Below are positions 1 through 7,042 of a stretch of 11,286 nt of DNA, piece after piece. The position numbers and the translations under genes were made by a program. Source of the DNA: CAYXDR01 sp046498185 (GTDB taxonomy: Bacteria > Desulfobacterota > DSM-4660 > Desulfatiglandales > Desulfatiglandaceae); the NCBI GenBank assembly GCA_046498185.1, contig JAWOBE010000037.1:1-11286 (forward strand). Direction: 5' to 3'. The stretch's first letter is position 1. Each line of letters begins with the position of its first letter. The notes beneath the pieces are model-generated. The model saw only the letters and a list, made by a program, of their open reading frames with translations. It had not been told where the DNA came from and did not search any database.

Positions 1-171
1 TTGATTTCGGCGCTGGCCGGCACCCTCATCGGCGGAATCTTCATTGTTGCGAGCGGCAAAGGGGCACGGGCCAGGATACCTTTCGGCCCTTTCCTGGCCC
101 TGGGCGCCCTTATTTACCTTTTTTTCGGTAACGAAATCATCATCTGGTACATCCAGTTCCTCCGGGGATGA
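1..171 (+). CDS. pilD: Type IV prepilin peptidase (PilD family), C-terminal fragment cut by window edge
   Basis: The first 56 codons of the window are open in frame 1 and end at TGA 169-171, so this is the 3' end of a gene whose start lies outside. The peptide has two hydrophobic stretches separated by a short basic loop (GKGARAR). It contains IPFGPFLALGAL followed by a second hydrophobic segment ending WYIQFLRG. The IPFGPFLALGA motif in the last transmembrane region is characteristic of A24-family prepilin leader peptidases, inner-membrane aspartic proteases that cleave and often N-methylate type IV pilins and type II secretion pseudopilins. The catalytic aspartates lie upstream of the window and cannot be checked. 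It is convergent with asnS, with only about 33 bp between the two stops and no obvious terminator. Confidence 0.85.
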   Translation: MISALAGTLIGGIFIVASGKGARARIPFGPFLALGALIYLFFGNEIIIWYIQFLRG

Positions 172-204
172 TTCTCTTTCTTGTTCGAAGCAGCTGGAAC
201 CGGT

Positions 205-1596
205 TTAAAACGCAACATTTCCCGGGGTACGCGGGAAAGGAATAACGTCGCGGATGTTCGAAAGCCCGGTCACGAACTGTACAAGCCGCTCAAACCCCAG
301 GCCGAAACCCGAATGAGGAACTGAACCGAATTTGCGCAGTTCCAGATACCACCAATAGTCATCCGGATTCAAACCCATTTTGACCAACCGCTGATAAAGC
401 GTGTCATAGTCGTCTTCACGCTGGCTGCCACCGATGATCTCTCCTATTCTCGGCACCAGCACATCCATCGCCCTCACGGTTTTCCGGTCCTCGTTGACTT
501 TCATATAAAAGGCTTTTATGTCTTTTGGGTAGTCATAAAGGATGACCGGGCAGTCAAAAACTTTTTCGCACAAATACCGTTCATGTTCAGACTGCAGGTC
601 GACACCCCAGCTCACCGGGAATTCGAATGAATCGTTGGCCTCGGCGAGGATGGAAACGGCCTTCGTATAAGTGAGCGGCTCGAAATTCTGCTTTACGAGT
701 CTGGAGAGAGTATCTATAACCGAATCATCCACGAAACGATTGAAGAAAGCCATGTCTTCTTCACAATTTTCAAGCACATAAGCGAAAATGTATTTCAGAA
801 ACGATTCCGCAACTTCCATGTTTCCGAATAGGTCACAGAACGCCATCTCGGGTTCCACCATCCAAAATTCCGCCAAATGCCTTGAGGTGTTGGAATTCTC
901 CGCCCTGAATGTGGGCCCGAAAGTATACACATCTCCAAGAGCCAGTGCATAGATTTCGGCCTCGAGCTGGCCGCTGACCGTGAGGTTCGCAGGCGTCTCG
1001 AAAAAATCCTTACTGAAATCCACCTTGCCGTCTTTCAAAGGTAGATTTTCCATGTCCAATGCCGTCACACGAAACATCTCCCCGGCCCCCTCACAGTCAC
1101 TTCCGCTGATTATAGGCGAATGAAGGAGGATGAATCCGCGCTGTTTAAAAAATTCGTGTATCGCAAAGCTCATCGCGTTACGTACTCTCGCAACCGCCCC
1201 GAACGTATTGGTACGCGGCCGGAGGTGAGCGATAGTACGCAGGAATTCGAGGGAATGGCGCTTCTTTTGAAGCGGGTATTCCGCTGGATCGGCCCGTCCG
1301 AATATTTCCAAAAAGTCAGCATGCAGTTCAACCCGCTGCCCCTTTCCAGGAGAAGCCTCAAGCACCCCCTCCGCCACCATTGAGCTCCCGGTATGGATAT
1401 CACCCACCAGCTCCGAGAAACCCGGGGTCTTCCAATCAGCGATTATTTGAAGGTTTGCAAGGCAGGAACCGTCATTAAGTTCGATAAATGAAAACCCGCC
1501 TTTAGAGTCCCGCCGGGTCCGCACCCAGCCTGCCGCCCGGAAACGAACCCCGGGCTCTCCGGAAGATAAAATCCGCTTGATTTTTGTCCGCTCCAT
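205..1596 (-). CDS. asnS: Asparaginyl-tRNA synthetase
   Basis: Class IIb aminoacyl-tRNA synthetase charging tRNA-Asn with asparagine in the cytoplasm. The protein begins with an OB-fold anticodon-binding domain (GWVRTRRDSKGG, then LNDGSC). The catalytic domain follows: LRPRTN and VARVRN, motif 2 around residues 228-250 with FRAENSNTSRHLAEFW, GGSQRE, and motif 3 GFGLGFERL near residues 430-438 before a PFPRTP C terminus. This closely follows the E. coli AsnRS pattern, and the length (463 aa) is typical. I chose ATG 1594-1596 because GAGG sits 6 nt upstream. An in-frame GTG at 1620 would add 8 residues but has no ribosome-binding site. It follows serC on the same strand and is probably co-transcribed. 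Its presence means Asn-tRNA can be made directly, without relying only on the amidotransferase route. Confidence 0.97.
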   Translation of the reverse strand: MERTKIKRILSSGEPGVRFRAAGWVRTRRDSKGGFSFIELNDGSCLANLQIIADWKTPGFSELVGDIHTGSSMVAEGVLEASPGKGQRVELHADFLEIFGRADPAEYPLQKKRHSLEFLRTIAHLRPRTNTFGAVARVRNAMSFAIHEFFKQRGFILLHSPIISGSDCEGAGEMFRVTALDMENLPLKDGKVDFSKDFFETPANLTVSGQLEAEIYALALGDVYTFGPTFRAENSNTSRHLAEFWMVEPEMAFCDLFGNMEVAESFLKYIFAYVLENCEEDMAFFNRFVDDSVIDTLSRLVKQNFEPLTYTKAVSILAEANDSFEFPVSWGVDLQSEHERYLCEKVFDCPVILYDYPKDIKAFYMKVNEDRKTVRAMDVLVPRIGEIIGGSQREDDYDTLYQRLVKMGLNPDDYWWYLELRKFGSVPHSGFGLGFERLVQFVTGLSNIRDVIPFPRTPGNVAF

Positions 1597-1612
1597 GTCC
1601 AACCTCACACAT

Positions 1613-1634
1613 ACCGGCACCGCTGGATGCCGGT
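1613..1634 (-). other. Small hairpin in the serC-asnS intercistronic region
   Basis: A perfect 7-bp inverted repeat (ACCGGCA / TGCCGGT) with an 8-nt loop lies just upstream of the asnS ribosome-binding site. It has no U-tract, so it is not an ordinary intrinsic terminator. It could affect mRNA processing or asnS translation, but seven base pairs is also within reach of chance. Confidence 0.35.
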
Positions 1635-1677
1635 GATATCATTCATACGGCTCACACAATCCAGACGCCGGTTCAAT

Positions 1678-2763
1678 TTATCCGTTTTTTTGTTCGAATT
1701 CCTTCATGAATCCGGTCAGCGCCTGAACGGCCTCCATCTCCACGGCATTGTAAAGTGAAGCACGGCAGCCTCCAACGGACCTGTGCCCTTTCAAACCACC
1801 CAGCCCGGCCGCCAGGGCCTCTTCGACAAAACGCTTCTCCAGGCCCTCGCCCGGCAGTCTGAACGTTACATTCATCAATGATCGACTGTCTTTTTCGGCT
1901 GTACCCCGATAAAATTCAGAACCATCAATGACATCGTACACGGCTTTCGCCTTCCTGCGATTCCTCTCAGCGACAGCCTCGAGCCCGCCGACCGCTTCCT
2001 CGATCCATTTAAGCACCAAGCCTGTGGTGTATATTATGAAACAGGACGGCGTATTATAAAGAGAGTTGTGATCCACAAAAGTTTTATACTTCAACATCGA
2101 CGGCAGCGCATCGGGCGCTCTTTCCAACATATCCTTTCTCACGATGACCACCGCAATGCCTGAAGGACCGATGTTTTTCTGCGCCCCCGCGTAAATCGCG
2201 CCGAAGGGACGCACATCGAAAGGCCGACTCATAAAATCGGACGACATGTCGCTGACCATGGGGATATTTCCGAAAGACGGAAATTTCGTCCATTGGGTTC
2301 CTTTGATGGTATTGTTGGAAGTAAAATGCACGTAAGAGGCGTTTTGATCGGCAGCGAAATCCGAAGGAATATAACAATAGCCCCTGTCTTCGGAAGATGC
2401 AACCACCCGCACATCCCTTCCGAGCACCCCGGCCTCCTTGATCGCCTTGGAAGACCATGTCCCGGTGTCGATGTAATCAGCCGGTGCGTCCTCGGGTGCG
2501 AAGTTCATAGGGATCATAGAGAATTGAAGGCTGGCGCCCCCCTGAATAAACAAAACATCGAAATCGGACGGCACCCCCAGCAGTCGCCTGATTCTGTCCA
2601 CCGCCCCGTTCAAGATATCTTCGAACCACTTGGAACGATGACTCATTTCGAGTATCGACATGCCCGAGCCCTTGTAGTCAAGGAACTCCGCCCGAATTTC
2701 TTCGAGCACAGGCAAAGGAAGTGCAGCCGGGCCCGGGTTGAAATTATGAATTCTGTGTTGCAT
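1678..2763 (-). CDS. serC: Phosphoserine aminotransferase
   Basis: PLP-dependent class V aminotransferase converting 3-phosphohydroxypyruvate and glutamate to phosphoserine in serine biosynthesis; the family also acts in pyridoxal phosphate synthesis in some bacteria. The 361-residue protein starts HNFNPGPAALP, the standard SerC N terminus. It has the substrate-loop region DYKGSGMSILEMSHRS at residues 29-44, QGGASLQF near 74-81, the conserved Asp in SDMSSD (D172), and the Schiff-base lysine in YAGAQKNIGPSG (K196). It ends with the GLKGHRSVGGCRASLYNA region that binds the substrate phosphate. Length is normal. The ATG (2761-2763) lies inside the end of cooC, giving a 20-bp coding overlap that suggests translational coupling. 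asnS follows downstream. Confidence 0.97.
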   Translation of the reverse strand: MQHRIHNFNPGPAALPLPVLEEIRAEFLDYKGSGMSILEMSHRSKWFEDILNGAVDRIRRLLGVPSDFDVLFIQGGASLQFSMIPMNFAPEDAPADYIDTGTWSSKAIKEAGVLGRDVRVVASSEDRGYCYIPSDFAADQNASYVHFTSNNTIKGTQWTKFPSFGNIPMVSDMSSDFMSRPFDVRPFGAIYAGAQKNIGPSGIAVVIVRKDMLERAPDALPSMLKYKTFVDHNSLYNTPSCFIIYTTGLVLKWIEEAVGGLEAVAERNRRKAKAVYDVIDGSEFYRGTAEKDSRSLMNVTFRLPGEGLEKRFVEEALAAGLGGLKGHRSVGGCRASLYNAVEMEAVQALTGFMKEFEQKNG

Positions 2764-3526
2764 AAATCTTCATCTCCTTTACAAGCATTTCCCTGACCGA
2801 CTGAAGACTTTCAGTATCTTTTTCATAAGGTGCGGCGCCATCAAGGTCAGCCTCTATAATCGAAGTCTGATAAGGAAGGAAACCCAGGAACCGAAAATCG
2901 TTCAGCCGTTTTTCCAGGAATTCACGGTCTTCAGGCGACCTGATCTTGTTTCCCACAAGCACAAGGTTTTTCATACCGAGATCCCCGGCCAGCTTCCTGA
3001 TATGCATCGCGGTTTCTATGCTGCGCGAACCGGGTTCAACCACCACCACAAGACGATCCACACCCATCGCGGTTCCGCGGCCGAGATGCTCGAGACCGGC
3101 TTCCATGTCCATCACTACCACCTCATCCCTGGCTATCACGATATGCCTGAGAAGTTGCCTGAGAAGAATGCTTTCAGGGCAGATACAGCCCCCACCGCCC
3201 TGCTTGACGCTGCCCATGACCATCAGTTTTACCCCATCGGCATCAATGGACAATTTATCCGGCAGGTCATTAACCGTGGGATTCAGGCTGAAAAATTGCC
3301 CCATGGTACCCGGGGTTGCCCCGGTCCGTTCCTCGACGAGTTTTTTCATCTCGGATATCGGCACAATCCCCGAGGTATCCCCCAAACCCAGGGCCTGGCC
3401 CAAATTGGCGTCAGGATCCGCATCGATGGCTAAAACGCGTTTCCCTTCAAGTACAAAAGCCTTTATCAAAAAAGAAGCGAACGTGGTCTTGCCAACGCCG
3501 CCCTTCCCGCTCACCGCAATTTTCAT
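2744..3526 (-). CDS. cooC: CooC-type MinD/ArsA-family ATPase (CO dehydrogenase nickel-insertion accessory protein)
   Basis: Deviant Walker-A P-loop ATPase of 260 aa with GKGGVGKTT at residues 7-15, including the signature lysine K8 and P-loop K13, followed by IDADPDANL at 34-42. A Cys-x-Cys motif (GGGCICPE, C114 and C116) is the metal-binding, dimer-bridging motif of CooC proteins. VVMDMEAGLEHLGRG near 137-151 and VVVEPGSRS near 161-169 also match that family. CooC uses ATP hydrolysis to help insert nickel into the C-cluster of carbon monoxide dehydrogenase, or CODH/acetyl-CoA synthase, in the cytoplasm. I chose ATG 3524-3526 (GGGGGCGG just upstream). The reading frame stays open to 3784, but that extension runs through a repeat element and is unlikely to be translated. 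The gene overlaps serC by 20 bp. No CODH gene is in the window, so a close relative with another metalloenzyme target is possible. Confidence 0.88.
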   Translation of the reverse strand: MKIAVSGKGGVGKTTFASFLIKAFVLEGKRVLAIDADPDANLGQALGLGDTSGIVPISEMKKLVEERTGATPGTMGQFFSLNPTVNDLPDKLSIDADGVKLMVMGSVKQGGGGCICPESILLRQLLRHIVIARDEVVVMDMEAGLEHLGRGTAMGVDRLVVVVEPGSRSIETAMHIRKLAGDLGMKNLVLVGNKIRSPEDREFLEKRLNDFRFLGFLPYQTSIIEADLDGAAPYEKDTESLQSVREMLVKEMKIYATQNS

Positions 3527-3554
3527 AATTCCGCCCCCTGAATTGAAATCTAAA

Positions 3555-3584
3555 TTTTGTAATTTATCCGGAGCCGATAACTTT
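3555..3584 (-). promoter_or_regulatory. Possible sigma-70 type promoter upstream of cooC
   Basis: Reading the - strand upstream of cooC there is TTGCAA, an 18-nt gap, then TAAATT, located roughly 30-60 nt before the start codon. Each hexamer matches consensus at 4 of 6 positions. It is placed sensibly for the cooC-serC-asnS cluster, but the match is weak and other AT-rich stretches are available nearby. Confidence 0.3.
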
Positions 3585-3677
3585 TTGCAAGGGAAAAGCA
3601 CAATATTTCTTCTTGCATACATCCCGGCATTTTCATACCTTATAGTAAACAACTTTAATGAGTATATCATACTTGAT

Positions 3678-3806
3678 GGCCTCGTAAAAAGTATCATCCC
3701 CGGTTTATCGGCGTCGGCGTCGGGATCGGTATCGGGGTCGAAAAGGTCGTCAGGCAACTTCCGATACCGACGCCGACAAGGCAAAGGTGAAACTTTTCTT
3801 CGAGCC
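3678..3806. repeat. MITE-like palindromic element, copy 1
   Basis: A roughly 129-bp non-coding element lies between cooC and the divergent methyltransferase gene. Its ends are imperfect inverted repeats (GGCCTCGTAAAAAGT on the left, ACTTTTCTTCGAGCC on the right). Inside, an arm of GTCGGN/ATCGGN hexamers at 3713-3735 pairs with CCGATACCGACGCCGAC at 3761-3777. A second copy is at 6454-6586 and shares two exactly identical blocks: 26 nt (3724-3749 = 6494-6519) and 23 nt (3755-3777 = 6525-6547). No transposase is encoded. This fits a non-autonomous palindromic repeat dispersed in the genome. Confidence 0.8.
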
Positions 3807-3828
3807 TATAAAGATTTAAAGGCGGCCA

Positions 3829-4641
3829 ATGGGTACAATCTTTAATAATGAGTTGGGTAAGACATATGACAGATGGTGCCAATCGGCCGAAGGTCAGATT
3901 ATCGACAGGTGCCTGCCACGCCTGGTATCAACCATGCTCGATCCTTTTCCGGGGGAGCGTATACTTGATGTAGGCTGCGGTTCAGGGAACCACCTCTTGA
4001 CTTTCGAAAAACTGGGCCTCGAGGGGACCGGCGTCGATCCCTCGCCCACCATGCTTACGAAGGCTCGAGAACGGCTGGGGGCGCATTGCCGGCTCCATCG
4101 GGGCGAGGCGGAAGATCTCCCGTTTGAAGACAATGAATTCCACCTGGTTTCTCTTATAAACACGCTGGAATTCGTCGAACAACCGATTGAAGCTCTCAGG
4201 GAAGCAGGCAGGGTAGCGTCGCGTAAAGTTTTGATAATCACTATCAATGGCTTTTCCTGTTTCGGGGCGGGTGCCAAAATCAGGGGTCTGTTTGGAGCCC
4301 ACCTCTTCGGCTCGGCCCGGATGTTCAGCATCATGGAACTAAAGGCGCTGGTAACAGCTGCATACGGTAACGCCCCAATCACGTGGCGTTCGATTCGCAA
4401 ATCCAGTCAAATTCTGCATCCTTCCTTGAAAAGCAACGAGAACCCCTTTGTCGTGGCCCGGTCTCCGTTCGGGCACATGCTGGCAGTTGGGGTTACAATG
4501 AAATATGTCGTCAAAACCGACAACCTGCCATTAAAAACCAAGATTAAAAAGCCCGGGTTGCGCCTGGTGCATCCCACGACAGCCGAACCACTCAAACGAA
4601 ACCATGGAGGGAATCAAAATGAAAGAAGCATATCTGTATGA
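3829..4641 (+). CDS. Class I SAM-dependent methyltransferase
   Basis: Predicted cytoplasmic methyltransferase of 270 aa. Motif I ILDVGCGSGNHL (about residues 45-56) binds S-adenosylmethionine. The acidic end of strand 2 is in GVDPSPTML (D70). EDLPFEDNEFHLV (about 95-107) and the NTLEFVEQP segment fit the Methyltransf_11 group. The N terminus (GKTYDRWCQS) is the usual family leader. The last 60-70 residues are basic and not recognisable, and the substrate cannot be told. The start ATG at 3829 is preceded by AAAGGCGG. Its end overlaps the start of amrS by 23 bp, so the two are probably translated together and may act in one pathway. It diverges from cooC, with element copy 1 in between. Confidence 0.85.
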   Translation: MGTIFNNELGKTYDRWCQSAEGQIIDRCLPRLVSTMLDPFPGERILDVGCGSGNHLLTFEKLGLEGTGVDPSPTMLTKARERLGAHCRLHRGEAEDLPFEDNEFHLVSLINTLEFVEQPIEALREAGRVASRKVLIITINGFSCFGAGAKIRGLFGAHLFGSARMFSIMELKALVTAAYGNAPITWRSIRKSSQILHPSLKSNENPFVVARSPFGHMLAVGVTMKYVVKTDNLPLKTKIKKPGLRLVHPTTAEPLKRNHGGNQNERSISV

Positions 4642-5632
4642 AGCCCTGAAAAACGACATGGTTCGATGCAATCTCTGCAATCATTTTTGTCTGATAGAGC
4701 CGGGCATACGGGGCAAATGCGGTGTCAGGGAAAACAGCGGAGGAAAGCTTTACACTCTCGTCTATGACAAAGTTATCGCCAGGCACATGGACCCGATCGA
4801 AAAAAAACCTTTGTTTCATTTCCTCCCTGGCTCCAATTCTTACTCCGTAGCGACACCAGGGTGTAATTTCACTTGCCTTTTCTGCCAGAACGCCGACATC
4901 TCGCAGTTGAAACCAGGCCGGCACGATATCCCCGGAGAAAAAATCACCCCTGCGGAAATCGTCCGCCAGGCTGCAGGCTTGGGGGCCTCGAGCATAGCAT
5001 ATACCTACACGGAGCCAACGGTTTTTTTCGAGCTTGCATGCGATACCGCGAGACTCGCGGCCTCGCGGGGCATCAAAAACGTTTTCGTCACGAACGGATT
5101 CATGACAAAAGCCTGCATCGACGAAATCCATCCGGATCTTCATGCCGCCAACGTCGATTTGAAGGCATTCACCGATAATTTTTACAAAGAGCTTTGCGGC
5201 GCGAGGCTCAAACCGGTGCTGCAAACGATAGAACACATGCACCGCCTCGGGATATGGCTCGAAGTAACGACACTCATTATCCCCGGGCACAACGACTCGA
5301 AAGAAGAACTACGCGATATCGCCCGTTTCATAGCAGGGGTTGACCCGGGTATCCCATGGCATGTGAGCCGGTTTCACCCGACCTATCGACTGACCTCGCC
5401 CCCTCCCACCCCCGTTGCAACCGTACAGATGGCAAGAGAAATCGGTTACGAGGAGGGGCTCCAATATGTCTATACCGGAAATGTAGGGCACGAGGATGGG
5501 GAAAACACTTACTGCCACAAATGCAAAACGCTTTTGATAGAACGGTACGGCTTCCGAGTAGGAGAAAAAAAACTGGATCATTCCCGCTGTCCTCAATGCG
5601 GGGCGGAAATACCCGGTGTCTGGGCTGACTGA
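4619..5632 (+). CDS. amrS: AmmeMemoRadiSam-system radical SAM enzyme
   Basis: Radical SAM enzyme of 337 aa related to pyruvate formate-lyase activating enzymes. The [4Fe-4S] motif is CNFTCLFC (C82, C86, C89). An N-terminal cysteine cluster CNLCNHFC...GKCGVREN (C17, C20, C24, C34) precedes it. A C-terminal rubredoxin-like pair (CHKC ... CPQC) ends the protein. The sequence pattern (KPLFHFLPGSNSYSVATPGCNFTC, YTYTEPTVF, NVDLKAF, WHVSRFHPTY, YVYTGNV) matches the AmrS family, which usually occurs with AMMECR1 (AmrA) and Memo (AmrB) proteins. The reaction is not established. I chose ATG 4619 because GGAGGG precedes it by 8 nt; the ATG at 4604 would add only MEGIK and overlaps that site. Neither AMMECR1 nor Memo is in the window. 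Instead the partner is the overlapping upstream methyltransferase. Confidence 0.92.
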   Translation: MKEAYLYEALKNDMVRCNLCNHFCLIEPGIRGKCGVRENSGGKLYTLVYDKVIARHMDPIEKKPLFHFLPGSNSYSVATPGCNFTCLFCQNADISQLKPGRHDIPGEKITPAEIVRQAAGLGASSIAYTYTEPTVFFELACDTARLAASRGIKNVFVTNGFMTKACIDEIHPDLHAANVDLKAFTDNFYKELCGARLKPVLQTIEHMHRLGIWLEVTTLIIPGHNDSKEELRDIARFIAGVDPGIPWHVSRFHPTYRLTSPPPTPVATVQMAREIGYEEGLQYVYTGNVGHEDGENTYCHKCKTLLIERYGFRVGEKKLDHSRCPQCGAEIPGVWAD

Positions 5633-5651
5633 AACGCACAGCCCGAACACC

Positions 5652-6395
5652 TCAATAGGTGACGTTCACCAGGAATAGACCGCAGGCCGGCGCCTTGACG
5701 CCTGCTGCAGACCTATCGCGGGCATCAAGGATGTCGGAAAAGGCCTCGGGGTCCATCTTACCTGCGCCCGCCTCCACAACCGTCCCGACGATATTACGCA
5801 CCATGTGGCGCAGGAACCCGTCCGCTTCAAAAATCATTCTGATGGCACCCCCCGGGCCGAGTTGGATTTCAGCCCTGTGAATCGTCCTGATCGGATTTAA
5901 AACAGAACTTCCGGCACTCTGAAATGAAGAGAAGTTCCGGCGCCCGGTAATTCGGGTCAGGCATTGAGATATGGACCCGTTATCGAGAGGCCGGCTTATG
6001 TGCCACACGTAATGTCTGAGAAAGATATCAGGCTCTGTGGTATTCAAAATCCGGTATTCGTAAGTTTTCGCCTTTGCGCTGTAGCGTGAATGAAACTCCG
6101 GAGAAACGCTGGAAGCCTCGACGACGAATATGTCCTCCGGGAGCATCGAATTAAGTCCCTTCCTGAATTCCGACGGAGTGAGCCTGCCCCGATAGATAAA
6201 ATTGCATACCTGTCCGAGCGCATGCACCCCGGCGTCGGTTCGACCGGAAGCATTCAACCGCACCGGTCCACCCGTCATGGTAGCGATTTTTTCTTCGACC
6301 ACCTGCTGAATGCTCAGGCCGTTTACCTGCCGCTGCCAGCCGTGGTAGCGGGTACCGTCATAGGCCAGGACAAGTTTTATGTTTTTTTCGTCCAC
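5652..6395 (-). CDS. truA: tRNA pseudouridine(38-40) synthase
   Basis: TruA isomerises uridines 38, 39 and 40 in the anticodon stem-loop of many tRNAs. The N terminus KLVLAYDGTRYHGWQRQ is diagnostic. The catalytic aspartate is in GRTDAGVHA (D54 from the chosen start). YEYRILNT, FLRHMVRNIVG and the C-terminal LFLVNVTY complete the family pattern. From GTG 6393-6395 the protein is 247 aa, a normal length, but the only Shine-Dalgarno-like sequence (GAGGGA) is rather far, about 12 nt away. The frame remains open to 6590. An in-frame ATG at 6471-6473 inside the repeat element, with AAGG before it, would give 273 aa, so the start is not certain. It is convergent with amrS (19 bp between stops), with no clear terminator. 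Confidence 0.93.
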   Translation of the reverse strand: MDEKNIKLVLAYDGTRYHGWQRQVNGLSIQQVVEEKIATMTGGPVRLNASGRTDAGVHALGQVCNFIYRGRLTPSEFRKGLNSMLPEDIFVVEASSVSPEFHSRYSAKAKTYEYRILNTTEPDIFLRHYVWHISRPLDNGSISQCLTRITGRRNFSSFQSAGSSVLNPIRTIHRAEIQLGPGGAIRMIFEADGFLRHMVRNIVGTVVEAGAGKMDPEAFSDILDARDRSAAGVKAPACGLFLVNVTY

Positions 6396-6453
6396 CGCGG
6401 AGCCATGTCCCTCGGATTCACCGTCGGGGTTGTTGTCGGTATTGATTCTTGAT

Positions 6454-6586
6454 GAAACCGTAAAAAGTACCATGCCCGCCTTATCGGGGTCGAGATCGGT
6501 ATCGGGGTCGAAAAGGTCGCCGGTCAACTTCCGATACCGACGCCGACGCCGATACCGATAAAACAAAAATGATATCTTACGAGGTC
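6454..6586. repeat. MITE-like palindromic element, copy 2
   Basis: Second copy of the element seen at 3678-3806, in the same orientation on the + strand. It shares identical blocks at 6494-6519 and 6525-6547. It differs in the number of internal hexamers: one fewer repeat block on the left arm and an extra GCCGATACCGAT on the right (6548-6559). The outer ends are degenerate (GAAACCGTAAAAAGT at the left, CTTACGAGGTC at the right). It sits between truA and the rpsI terminator. Confidence 0.78.
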
Positions 6587-6593
6587 TCAAAAC

Positions 6594-6620
6594 AAAAAAA
6601 GGGGGCCAAGGCCCCCTTGA
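6594..6620 (-). terminator. Intrinsic terminator of rplM-rpsI
   Basis: Read on the - strand, AAGGGGG CCTTGG CCCCCTT forms a strong G:C hairpin and is followed by a run of seven T. It lies about 30 nt after the rpsI stop, so it ends the ribosomal protein operon before truA. Confidence 0.88.
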
Positions 6621-6649
6621 TCGACAAATATAAAAAACTGCTCAAGCCA

Positions 6650-7042
6650 TCAGCGCTTGGAGTACTGGAACTTGGCCCGTGCTCCGGGTTGACCGTATTT
6701 CTTACGTTCTTTCATCCGATCGTCCCTGGTCAGAAAGCCACCCTTCTTGAGCACCGATCTCAGTTCCGGGTCCGTAGCTGTCAGCGCCCTGCTGATTCCG
6801 TGCCTGATCGCCCCGGCCTGCCCGGAAAGGCCGCCGCCCCGGACATTAACGAGGCAGTCGAACCGGTCTTTCATCTCTGTTACCCTCAAAGGTTCCAGGG
6901 CATAGATCCTGTCCGACTCTCTCACCAAATAATGATCAATGGGCCTGTTGTTTATGGTCACATTACCTTTGCCCGGCATCAATCTGACACGAGCGACCGC
7001 TGTTTTTCTTTTGCCTGTGGCATTAAGCTGTTCCGCTGCCAT
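6650..7042 (-). CDS. rpsI: 30S ribosomal protein S9
   Basis: Small-subunit ribosomal protein of 130 aa. It shows the typical ATGKRKTAVARVRL start, NVRGGGLSGQAGAIRHGISRAL in the middle and the basic C terminus KKYGQPGARAKFQYSKR, whose last residues reach the P-site tRNA. Length matches bacterial S9. The ATG (7040-7042) begins directly after the rplM stop (TAG 7043-7045) with no gap, the usual L13-S9 pairing. An intrinsic terminator follows. Confidence 0.98.
   Translation of the reverse strand: MAAEQLNATGKRKTAVARVRLMPGKGNVTINNRPIDHYLVRESDRIYALEPLRVTEMKDRFDCLVNVRGGGLSGQAGAIRHGISRALTATDPELRSVLKKGGFLTRDDRMKERKKYGQPGARAKFQYSKR

Noticed and set aside
1597..1620. GTG at 1620 as the asnS start
   Set aside because: It has no Shine-Dalgarno sequence and overlaps a hairpin, while ATG 1596 has GAGG at good spacing.
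3713..3777. GTCGGN/GATACC hexamers as a CRISPR or satellite array
   Set aside because: The units are only 6 bp, contiguous and arranged as two inverted arms; there are no spacers and no cas genes.
3527..3784. An 86-residue N-terminal extension of cooC
   Set aside because: It is encoded partly by the repeat element and lacks family similarity, while the ATG at 3526 has a strong ribosome-binding site and gives the normal CooC length.
2946..3845. A 299-codon open frame on the + strand antisense to cooC
   Set aside because: It lies wholly opposite a clearly recognised gene and runs on into the repeat element. Its translation has no motif and is rich in Pro/Ser/Arg, typical of an antisense shadow.
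4592..5290. A 232-codon - strand frame opposite amrS
   Set aside because: It is antisense to a conserved radical SAM gene, has no ribosome-binding site and no recognisable domain.
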